Part shown: positions 12,739 through 21,520 of the stretch, piece after piece
How positions within the stretch are numbered: position 1 is the stretch's first letter
Layout: each line of letters begins with the position of its first letter
Origin: Lethocerus indicus
Lineage: Eukaryota > Arthropoda > Insecta > Hemiptera > Belostomatidae
DNA length: 64,000 bases
Direction of reading: 5' to 3'
Assembly (NCBI GenBank): GCA_019843655.1
Contig: JACDQD010000004.1
Span: 2,542,001 to 2,606,000, forward strand
Position numbers and translations under genes: made by a program
Notes under the pieces: model-generated
Databases searched by the model: none
Told to the model about the DNA's origin: nothing
What the model saw: the letters and a program-made list of their open reading frames with translations, nothing else

Positions 12739-12922
12739 GAACCCCCAAAACGGAGGATATAGGAATAGAAGGTGTATTTATTTAAATTTACAGGTAACTG
12801 AATGCGATTGTTGTTCGAATGTTGACTTTTGCACAAGAGGTTAGGCGCCAGACCAGCAGGTACCGCACAGCATACCTGAGGGGCGCGGATCGGCAGATTC
12901 AGTTTCGGATGAGTGGAAGGAA

Positions 12923-12945
12923 CGGCGGCGGCGGCGGCGGCGGCG
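12923..12945. repeat. (CGG)n microsatellite
   Basis: Nearly eight CGG units. They produce poly-Gly on the + strand and poly-Ala on the - strand in the overlapping short frames. Confidence 0.95.
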
Positions 12946-13025
12946 CTCCAAGTGAAAAGCCTACCGCAGTAGGGGTTTTTCAAGTGGGGAGCCGGCGGTG
13001 AAAATAAGGTAAACACCGGGATAGT

Positions 13026-13046
13026 GAGAGAGAGAGAGAGAGAGAG
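13026..13046. repeat. (GA)n microsatellite, left arm of an inverted pair
   Basis: About ten GA units, complementary to the CT tract at 13143-13165 and separated from it by about 96 bases. Confidence 0.95.
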
Positions 13047-13142
13047 GGTTGCACAAGTTTCCAGTTAATAACAGGCCCCCAACCCTTCCAGAGGGTGACC
13101 CGACGAGGCGCCTCCCGACGTCCCACTATTTACCCTTTTCCA

Positions 13143-13165
13143 CTCTCTCTCTCTCTCTCTCTCTC
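13143..13165. repeat. (CT)n microsatellite, right arm of an inverted pair
   Basis: About eleven CT units. An RNA crossing both tracts could fold into a GA:UC stem of about 20 pairs. Confidence 0.95.
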
Positions 13166-14512
13166 GGCCAGGTAAAACCGAAAATCTGCGCACATCTGCG
13201 AGGAATAGCATCTCGCGGGCCGACAGCATCTGCCGCCCCCACACACAGACACACACCGTCGTCGTAAGTCCGAAAGGATACGTGTTATATTCACACGGGG
13301 GCCCCATTCAAGAAACCATCGGCGGCCAACCCTTTTACTCTGCTTTCCTTTCGCCGTCGTTCTGCTTAAACCCTCAGGATTACTTGGTTGGGGGGGGGGG
13401 GATGTGGAGGATTTTCATTTAAATTTTCAGCTGCCGGCGGATGAAACTCGTGCGCCGAACGTCCGGCTGCTTTCCGGCCACATGCCCCGGTTGTCGTAAC
13501 GACAGAAACAGACCGGTGTGGCCCCAGAAAGGGAAATATTACTGTAGCTACTTTGAATAAAAACGTACAGATGGCTTTGCACGGAAGACGACGGTAGGCC
13601 TCCTTTTAGTGTTTATTAAAGCCTTTTTGGAATCTCTGCCCACGAGCATCCGGTGTCACGCACAGTGCCACTGAAGAAGGCGAAAGACCGAACCGGCAAT
13701 GGAATGAACACGAAGTATATTAAGTAACAACCAGTCAAATCAACAATCGACCTGCATGACAATAATTAAGCGACGGGGTGGAACGGTTTTTTCTTTAATT
13801 ATCTGTAATCAATTTCTGAAAAATAACCCCTAAGCATAATTTACAGCGGCTAATTGAAAGAAAAGTCTTTATATAACAATGATTCTTAATACTTTCAAAA
13901 ATCTTTACAGCCGGCCGGCTTCTTTTCATCGGGTCTACAAATCGCCGTCTCCCATTCCCACATCAATCGTTTCCAGTATTTCCATTTGTATTTGGTTGAC
14001 AATGAAAGGGAAGAGGCCGTCTAATTGTCTCCCCGGCCCGGTCGAAAGGTCATTCAGGTAAAGGGTGTACAGGGGATGGAGGAAAACGCCGAGCTCTGGC
14101 CGTGTGATTTCTCCCTTCGTTATCCTTGGAATTCCCTACCTTCATAACTTTATAAACTCCCCCAGTATTCCTAAAATGCTGTATTTTTTTACAGAAGACA
14201 ATCGACACCGAACTTTTAATTTGCTCTCTAAGACCGACCGAAACATCTCAGGCAGTTAGCGGGAGCGCTCTCCCTCAAAGGGCGGCCCTTATTCCTGACC
14301 GATTACTTTCTGTGGGAGAGAAATACTATGGCAGTCCGTTCTTTATTCCTCTCAGTCCTCTCAGTAGTCCTCAAAATCTTGAAAAAGGAGAAGGCACAAG
14401 AAGATCCTAAATTGGCGAAGAAGTGGAGAACCCCTTAAAAATACCTGAAAATCAACTCGCATAAAATAGCGAAATGCATTTTTTTGGTATTCCCGTCAAC
14501 ACTGTCACTGTA
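13166..14512. other. non-coding; diverged CTGAAGA motif at 13671-13698
   Basis: Mostly unremarkable. At 13671 the string CTGAAGA-AGGC-gaaag-ACC-GAACCGG follows the same order as the foldback family core, but nothing else of the family is visible around it. A G-run lies at about 13390-13401. No gene recognised. Confidence 0.4.
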
Positions 14513-15039
14513 TTGGGTTGGCAACTAAGTAATTGCGGAATTCGCCGAACAAGTGGAGTTGTACATATTTTTAAGTGCGTCAACATCTTTGCCCAGAATG
14601 CGCGTACAAGATACATTCGGTTTCTCCGCAATGTCCCAGTGTTGAACTATGGCGATCCGAATCAATAACGGCCTTTATTCGGTCATCATCGACCTCCACC
14701 GGACGTCCAGACTGGCTCCTCATCTTTTAATGAAAAATATGAAAAAGTACTGACACTGGCGTTCTTTTTAAGGCCTCATCACCGTACACAGCGTACGACT
14801 ATTTATGAACCCGCGAGGCGTTAACACCTTTGCGAAAATAAAAAAGCGAAATGTGACGGAAATACTCACTTCGGTTCACCTTGTTTTAGCTTTTTATATA
14901 CACACACAATTCAATTTAATTACGATACCGAATGTTTCAGAAAGGACCTGATCTGTCTGTGCAAAGATGTTGACGCACTTAAAAATATGTACAACGCCAC
15001 TTGTCGGTGAATTCCGCAATTACTTAGTTGCCAACCGAA
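14513..15039 (-). mobile_element. mariner transposon, internally deleted, long TIRs
   Basis: A 527-bp element flanked by TA (14511-14512 and 15040-15041). Left end TTGGGTTGGCAACTAAGTAA; the right end is its inverse, with TTCGG for TTGGG. The inverted repeats extend about 80 bases (14513-14592 and 14961-15039) with few mismatches, much longer than the roughly 30 bases usual for mariner. The outer sequence is of the kind known from the mellifera subfamily of mariner; that subfamily assignment is from memory and moderate. The minus strand carries only the start of a transposase, so this copy cannot move itself. It could be mobilised in trans if a matching transposase exists elsewhere. Confidence 0.93.
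14590..14879 (-). pseudogene. mariner transposase N-terminal remnant
   Basis: Read on the minus strand from a GTG where the start codon should be (14879): EYFRHISLFYFRKGVNASR, then an in-frame TAG, then YAVYGDEALK, an in-frame TAA, then GRPVEVDDDRIKAVIDSDRH. These correspond to the first helix-turn-helix, the GRP linker and the start of the second helix-turn-helix of mariner transposase, which binds the terminal repeats. After DSDRHSST a one-base shift restores IAEKPNVSCTRI, the expected second helix-turn-helix, and this frame runs into the 80-bp terminal repeat. The catalytic DD(34)D domain is wholly missing. Two stops, a frameshift and the loss of about two thirds of the usual 345 or so residues make it a pseudogene. 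Confidence 0.92.
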
Positions 15040-15672
15040 TAGATTGCGCAATCGATCTAATAGTATAATATAAATTTACAAACGAGATATAAGAAATTTA
15101 CAAGTATGCGGATTTTTTCATTCACGTGAATTTTCATTCACGAAAATTGCTACGATGGGCCCCAATCCACTGATTTGAATGAAACAATTAGGTACTCTGT
15201 AATTAAGAGACTTTTACCGGTGAGTTATTGATATCTTCCCAGTAAACTCGTTTGTATTCGAACTGTCATTTTACATTTCATATTTTCACGTCGAGATCTA
15301 ATGAAAACCATATTAATCATAGTTGTAATTTTGAATCAGTTGAGTACGTAGTACTGTCAGTCGCCAACGGATAGGGGTGCAATACCCCTCGAGTTGTACA
15401 CTCTGCCCAGAGATGGTGCCACAGTCGCCCACAAATTTAATTATTTTTTTATTTTTCTTTATAGTTTTCCATTGTAATAATGGACTATTTATTTTAAAGA
15501 TAAAGCGGTTTTTTTATCTATCATCGTCATTACATTATAAACCATCGGCTATAAAGCCAGTTTTCCATATTTGAAATGTCAGAATTGTAATTTTTAAATA
15601 CATTTGTGGTATCGCTGTGTATTCCCTACTGAAATAAAAGCAGGAAAAAATGAGTTTCATCACCGGTCTTTT

Positions 15673-15709
15673 GCCAGACCGGTTTCGGCTGCTCGCCGTC
15701 TTCAGTAGC
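15673..15709 (-). ncRNA. hammerhead-ribozyme-like motif, copy B
   Basis: Minus strand: GCTA, CTGAAGA, C, GGC-gagca-GCC, GAA, ACC, GGT, C, TGGC. Stem I (GCUA with UGGC) has four pairs including one G-U; stem II is GGC/GCC; stem III is ACC/GGU with no loop. The core fits CUGANGA...GAA...UH, except for one extra base between CUGANGA and stem II. Catalysis is not shown. Confidence 0.3.
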
Positions 15710-15926
15710 GGCGTTAGTCACTGTTGGCACTTTGGACTGTTTTCCATATACATACGTCTATCTATGCAGACAGAAACACACGAAATCTATTCCATGTTAA
15801 ATTAAGACATATTCTTATTGCATCGAAATAAAATAAATTAATTACTAACACGGCACAAGTGACAGTGACAGCGGGCAGTGAGGACGCCCCTGAAAAACAT
15901 CCAAAGTGCCAATAGTGACTAACACC

Positions 15927-15963
15927 GCTACTGAAGACGGCGAGCAGCCGAAACCGGTCTAGC
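15927..15963 (+). ncRNA. hammerhead-ribozyme-like motif, copy C
   Basis: GCTA, CTGAAGA (15931-15937), one extra C, stem II GGC/GCC with loop GAGCA, GAA (15950-15952), ACC/GGT, C (15959), TAGC. Stem I is four Watson-Crick pairs (GCUA/UAGC). If it cleaves, the expected position is after C15959. Two departures from the classical fold are the unpaired base before stem II and the loopless three-pair stem III. Very short stem III helices are known in hammerheads of Penelope-like elements and satellites, where they act as dimers. Confidence 0.35.
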
Positions 15964-16050
15964 AAAAGACCAAACCGGCGAGAGGAGACAGAAATACAAC
16001 AAATCTACGGTATTCCAACCCTCGCAGACCACAATACAGGTATGTTAAAC

Positions 16051-17729
16051 TTAAGTATAATCAAATTTAAGTACAATAATATAAACTGAATGCTAGCATT
16101 TAAGCATTTAAGGTAGCAATTTCATTTCCTAATTTTTTTTTAGCATTTTTTTATTAGCGAAGTCCTATTTTGTTGATTCTGTATTGATTCGCGTTAGTAC
16201 TAACCATTTAATATGTCTCAGAAGAGTGTAAAGAGTCCTCAATTTCAATTTGCATTCTCGAAATCTTCTACTACTCCGAACTTCAGAATTTCCCCGTTCA
16301 GTGGTTCAGCGTTCAGGACTGAAAAGACTCGAAAAAATCGAGAATTATTTCCTGTTTTCACCGACTCAAAATTGGATACTGTCGTCGGGCCAACGGAGCG
16401 ATGGAGGTCGACCTATATTTAATGCAAATCAGTGTTGTGCGCGGGGCAAGATGGAATTTTTACAACTCATTTTCCCGGTCCCGCCCCCTCCCAATAACTC
16501 ATCCGACGGCCGAAAAACTTTGGCCGAGCTCCTGCCGCCCCAACCGGGACAATCCTGAGCGTTTTTCTTATTTTCTGTTCCAACTGAAAATATCCTGCAA
16601 GTCAACTATGTCCCCAGTCGATGCTGGAACGACTGTCACGATTCGAATGTTAAAGCTGTATTTTTTTTTTTATGCGAGGCCTCGTCAGTTTTCACAGGGA
16701 ATAATTTACATAATGAAATTAGCTCGTTTATTTGGGCGCCTCTCACTATTATAATACGAACCGGACACTCGCAGTTTTCAATTAATTAGCACTATCTTTA
16801 AAAAGTTCTGCAGAAATCTAAGCCACCTGTGCTACCGTAATAAATAAGATAGTGATTGGGGTTGTTTTTCTATATTATCTCTATAATAGAGAAAGTAAGC
16901 ACTTTCCTCGACTGGAAATGAAGTTTTTTGATCCGGTTTTCAGTGTTAAAAATGGTGGGCTAAATTAAAATTTAAATAAGCAAAATATTTATCGCCCAAT
17001 AGTCTGTGTTTTGATACAGGTATATGAAAAATAAATTGCTTTTTTTTAGTTATAGGATAAGATATGTACGTCTAGCCTTTGTGTACTCTGAGTTTCTTGG
17101 CTAAAGTCAAAATTTAAGGTTTCAGTCGATTCCGTCTTCAATTGATTCCGGACATAAATTAAAAACAAATAACAATGTAATTCGTCCGCGTTTATTTTTT
17201 GTCCATACAAGTTCTGTAGGGATATTGTTAGAGGCGGGCATTTATATTGGCCATAAAAAGTGACAATGCTCGCCGGTCCCGTAAAGATCGGTCCAGCGTT
17301 TCTTCAGCAGGTGTAGTAAATCCGGTCTGTCTGTAAAAATAAAAAAAAAATAAATAAATAACCGCAGGAACCCGCCGTTCTATTATCGGTCGTATCGGGG
17401 GGGGAAATAAACCCGAGGGAAGCCGTTCCGACCCCCATGCAATATGCTGTACACGAGCCCTCTCGCGAAGCATGAGCCCTTATACATATATACATTTATT
17501 CTGAGTGTTTCCTTTTTTTTTTACTTCTCGGCCCTGCATTCTGCCCGTCAATCGGAACGGATAGTTGTGGACCGATATAAAAAAATTACGATGGCCATTC
17601 ATTACTGTCTCGTTCTATTTGGTTGGGAAAATAACCGATGTTTACATCTCGTACAATCCACGGAAAAAGGAAGATTTTCGCCCAATATCTCTTCTATCGC
17701 CAGATTCGATAGCAATTCCACTGATACTA
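16051..17729. other. non-coding, no gene recognised
   Basis: A+T-rich. Short overlapping frames at 16213-16754 lie in all three forward phases without a domain. No repeat match found. Confidence 0.45.
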
Positions 17730-17936
17730 TTGGGTTGGCAACTAAATAATTGCGGATTCTTCTCAAGGGTGTGCGCACCCTTATTATGTCGCGCATTTTT
17801 TGGTACGCACGACTGAATAGTCGGCATGTAATAAACATTTCAGAATACTCTATAGATTTGAAGACGGACGTAAAAATACAAATAACGCCATCTCCACCTT
17901 GCGTCGAAACCCGCAATGACTTAGTTGCCGACCCAA
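17730..17936. mobile_element. mariner-derived MITE, copy 1
   Basis: 207 bp between TA dinucleotides (17728-17729 and 17937-17938). Ends: TTGGGTTGGCAACTAAATAA on the left, and on the right the inverse of TTGGGTCGGCAACTAAGTCA; terminal repeats are about 28 bases. The interior is non-coding and matches the MITE at 47945-48160 in inverted orientation (shared segments around GTACGCACGA, AATAAACATTTCAGA and CGCCATCTCC). It needs a mariner transposase in trans. Confidence 0.95.
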
Positions 17937-18018
17937 TATATTCTGAACTTTGTATAAAAATGACGAAAGTCTCAATTTCAAAAGTTGGTAACAGTATTTA
18001 TAAATACGAGAGTAGGGT

Positions 18019-18036
18019 GAGCACCAGCTGGTGCTC
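18019..18036. repeat. perfect 18-bp palindrome
   Basis: GAGCACCAGCTGGTGCTC, centred on the E-box CAGCTG. It could be a hairpin or a dimeric bHLH site, or it may be chance. It lies about 80 bases beyond the MITE at 17730-17936. Confidence 0.9.
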
Positions 18037-21000
18037 TTCGACTTAAAACGGGAACGTGGAGAAGGTGAAGTTGGGCAGGAAGTCCTGGCCACTGTCAGCA
18101 AGTTATTTCTGTTGGCGGCAAAGCCCTAGGGATGAAAACAAAGGAGACGGGAGTTCAGGGACTTCGGGAATAAACGGGAGTGGGGATTCAGCTCGCTAAT
18201 CTCGGCACTGGTACCCTACCATTCGACAACCCTCTACCCTGTAATACCTCTATTCTACTCCTTATGTATACACTAGCAATTATGTTATCGGTATTAATTT
18301 ATTAACCTCTTTTAAAAGTTTACAAAATTTAGAAGGTTCCACTCTAAAATCAGATATATTCGTTGACAAATATACCACTTAAATTGAAACGATAATATTC
18401 GTTGTAGTCGTAATGATACATAGAAATTGGAATGAAAGTAATATTTTTTAACGTCTCCAACACACCCTTCAACATATTTCATATAATTTTCAGGATATAA
18501 AAAAATCAAAACCCGTCAAGGTTCAGAAAAATAAAGTCAACCCCTAGTTTTCAGAACGTATCAAAATCATCAATTTCAATTCTCTCTGAAATATCTAATA
18601 TTTTCTGAAATATTTATTCTTCGATTATTTCCACCGGTCGTCTCGAATTCGGTCAAGTTTCAAAAAGGACATACAATTAAAATTCTGATTTTCTTCCATT
18701 CCGTCCCATTATGTGGCTTGTCAAAAAACAAAATTGGACCAATTTCTTAAAAATAGATGCTCGAGAAGAACGTTAGCACTTTTTAGCTGTACAGTACAGC
18801 TTTCTCTTCGAGGTGTTTAATTCTCCCCTAACTTAGCTGAGCAGTGTTTACCTTAAATTTTTACGGATTTTCGGCTTCTCCCCGTCTCGAGTCCCCGTCA
18901 ACTCCTCCTTCCTTTTAATCAACACGTTGGGCCGGAGTTTGTTTTTTGTTTTCAACCGTCCGGTTCCATTAAAACGTGTTACCGGCCGGCCGGCCTTATT
19001 CTGTCGGTCTTCATGAAAGAGCGGTCCCCTCCGCCGGGGAGGGAGGGAGGGCATTCCTCCGCCCCGAGGTGAGCACCCTTCCGATATTAAGTAGTAGCGG
19101 CCCGAATTCTCCAAGAGCTTTTCGGGTCTTCGGGCGCTTTGAAGGATCGGCGCGCCGTTTCCTTACTTTACCGGCCAAACCCCCTCCCCCGCCCCCACAG
19201 AGTTTTTCCCCAGAACGGTTGTTAATTTTCAGTTTTTCGATGTCCCGGATGACCGGCCGGGGAGAAATGTCCAGAATTCCTTTTCCGAAGAACCGCTCGA
19301 TTCCGAGCTTCCAATTAAATCATTATAAACCGTATAAATAAACCTCGAAATGGGGGCCGAACGGAAAATTTAATTATAGGCGGGCGAAAATACAAAATCG
19401 TCCCCGTAATAATCGGTCATTTTCGTATTTGCTGCAATTCATGAACCCCACTAGTACTAGCGTTATATCGGGTCAAATAGAAACACCTTCAAAAACTCAT
19501 TTTGAAACGCGCTCAATTATGTGTTCAATTTTTGTTACTTCGCTACAATATTCATTTTGAATTAATTACAAGGACGATATATTATTATTTCAGTTGAATC
19601 TGAATGTTCGATAAGAATTATAGGTTACGACTTAATATTGTTGTTTGCACTGGCATGCATAATTATTCTAGTCAATTTGATTTCAGACTTCTGAATCCTG
19701 TCACAGATTCAGAGCGATTTCGTTAAAGAAAGAGACAAGTAAAACTCGCGGAATTTATAAATTTTAATTAAGACCGAGGAACAAGTATCGCGGCAAGCGA
19801 GCCTGCGCAAAGAAAATATCACAGCAAGAAAAGTCTCCGTATAAACGTTTCGTAAACTGTATTGGATCGTTCGCAAATGCGAAATTCCTATTCGGTAGTC
19901 GAGCTGTTGAAACATGGATGTGTCGGGCGTTGCCAATCTGGAGAAGGCAATTGCCACGAGCCCAAACGGGAGCCGGGATCCTGTCATCAGATGGTGGACA
20001 TAAAAGAGCCTGCAGGAGAGTCTTATGGATTCCCCCCGCTGAAAAAAGATTCTCCCTCGTCGGCTGTTCTTAAAATTCTCTCTTATCCGATTCTGAATTC
20101 GATTTGGGCTTCCAAGTCCAATGGGAAATTAACGCACTAAGTTCACCTCACAGTTTTCATTAGCAAAGGGAGCAAAATAAGTCCCAGAAAAATCAGGCCG
20201 TCCGGCACTTTACCATTGATGTGTCCTTATTTATTTTATTATATATGTACATTAGACAATCGAATTAATTGTTAAAATAGGATAAACCACTAAAATATAC
20301 GTGCTCCTCTCTTCATAATTTCAAATAACAACTGCCATTCATAGAAATAATGTCTCACTGTGAACATAAACTTCTGTAAGAGTATAAAAATAACACTGAT
20401 CGGATGCTTCAATATTGTCGATAGACTTTGTGACAGAAACGTTTAACAAATCTTACACGTGGTTAGTCTTGAAAGTATGCTTCAGTACGAGCATTAGTGA
20501 TACAATTCTATTGTATTAAACAACTTTATCCGATTGCGCCTGACGATGGTGGACCAATGGGCTTATTTTAAAATTGGATTTGTTTAAAGGCGAGAAGGAT
20601 GTCTATATAATAATATTGGTCTCAGAATGTGGTAACACAGTAATAAATGTGTACAGGAAATGACTGTTGCAGAAGGTGGCTTTTCAACACTCCAAAGTGC
20701 GACCACTCGGGGCGGACCTCTGGGCAGAATTTCTTCGCTGCATTCAGAGCGACAATAATAAGTACATTAATTCGACACTGAACACTATGAAAGGGGGGGG
20801 GGCAGCTGGGGCGGGCCACCACGGGGGTTGGCCGGTTGTTACCAACCCTTTCACAATGGTCGGCGGGGCAGCTGCAACAAGTTAACACAAAAATGCCGCC
20901 CCATTGTATTAGACGGCGGGGTGAAGAGCGCCTCGCTCAAGTGTTGCATTTTTTCACCCCCCCCCCACATTTCTGCACTGTCGAGGTGCCATAAGAGAAT

Positions 21001-21390
21001 AAATTATGGCGGATTCTAGACACAGAAGTTGAACGACGAATTGTCTCATCGGAATAAATACTCATTGGCTAGAACAGACTTCTAATTAATTTTATATAAG
21101 GATAATTATTAGTATTTTCAGAAATTGATTACCTACAGGAAGGAATTAATAATTGAGCAGATATTTAAATATGTTCGGTCCAAACAAATAGGTCCATTAC
21201 GGAACGAAGGTTCATGGGAACCTTCTTGGGAAGATTTTAATATTCCTTGGTTAGCCGTTAGTGTTGGGGGGTTTTCCACGGTGATTTTTCCCTTCCTTGA
21301 AATTCACAATTCAAGAGTTTGTCCGAGGCCGTGGGTGAAGACGAGTGTTTGGGGATGAGGAGGGGGTGAGGGGCGGGCGGGGCAGTAATG
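18037..21390. other. non-coding, no gene recognised
   Basis: A+T-rich with a G+C-rich patch at about 18860-19270 that contains a CCGGCCGGCCGGCC run near 18981. A G-run lies near 20790 and a C-run near 20958. No coding region, repeat copy or RNA gene recognised. Confidence 0.45.
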
Positions 21391-21393
21391 ATT

Positions 21394-21487
21394 CCGGGAT
21401 GAGATACAGTTTGAAATCGGATACAGAAGCAGATGGGGCACTACCAACCTCCCCCCCCCTTCCCGCCCGCGCCCCCTATCTCATCCC
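21394..21487. repeat. inverted repeat with G- and C-rich arms
   Basis: CCGGGATGAGATA at 21394-21406 is matched by its inverse TATCTCATCCCGG at 21475-21487. Just outside and inside these arms are a G-rich run (21359-21383) and a C-rich run (21451-21477) that could also pair in part. There is no coding capacity. It may be a small foldback element or simply a cruciform-prone sequence. Confidence 0.6.
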
Positions 21488-21504
21488 GGTAGGAGTATAA
21501 CAGA

Positions 21505-21520
21505 TGTGTGTGTGTGTGTG
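21505..21520. repeat. (TG)n microsatellite
   Basis: Eight TG units. Confidence 0.95.

Larger units (their letters stand above)
15661..16050. mobile_element. foldback repeat family, copies B (-) and C (+), head to head
   Basis: Copy B is read on the minus strand: TCTTCAG at 15699-15705 is the inverse of CTGAAGA. It is followed on the + strand by AGAAACACACGAAATCT (15772-15788) and a TTAAATTAAGA-CATATTCTTATTGCAT segment also seen at 43.17 kb. Copy C is read on the + strand: GGCAGTGAGGA, ATCCAAAGTGCC, CTGAAGA (15931-15937), GAAACCGGTCT (15950-15960), the arm AGACCAAACCGGCGAGAGG (15967-15985), GACAGA, then ATCTACGGTATTCC and ACAATACAGGTAT. The two cores form an inverted repeat of roughly 80 bases per arm. 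No protein is encoded. Confidence 0.9.
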
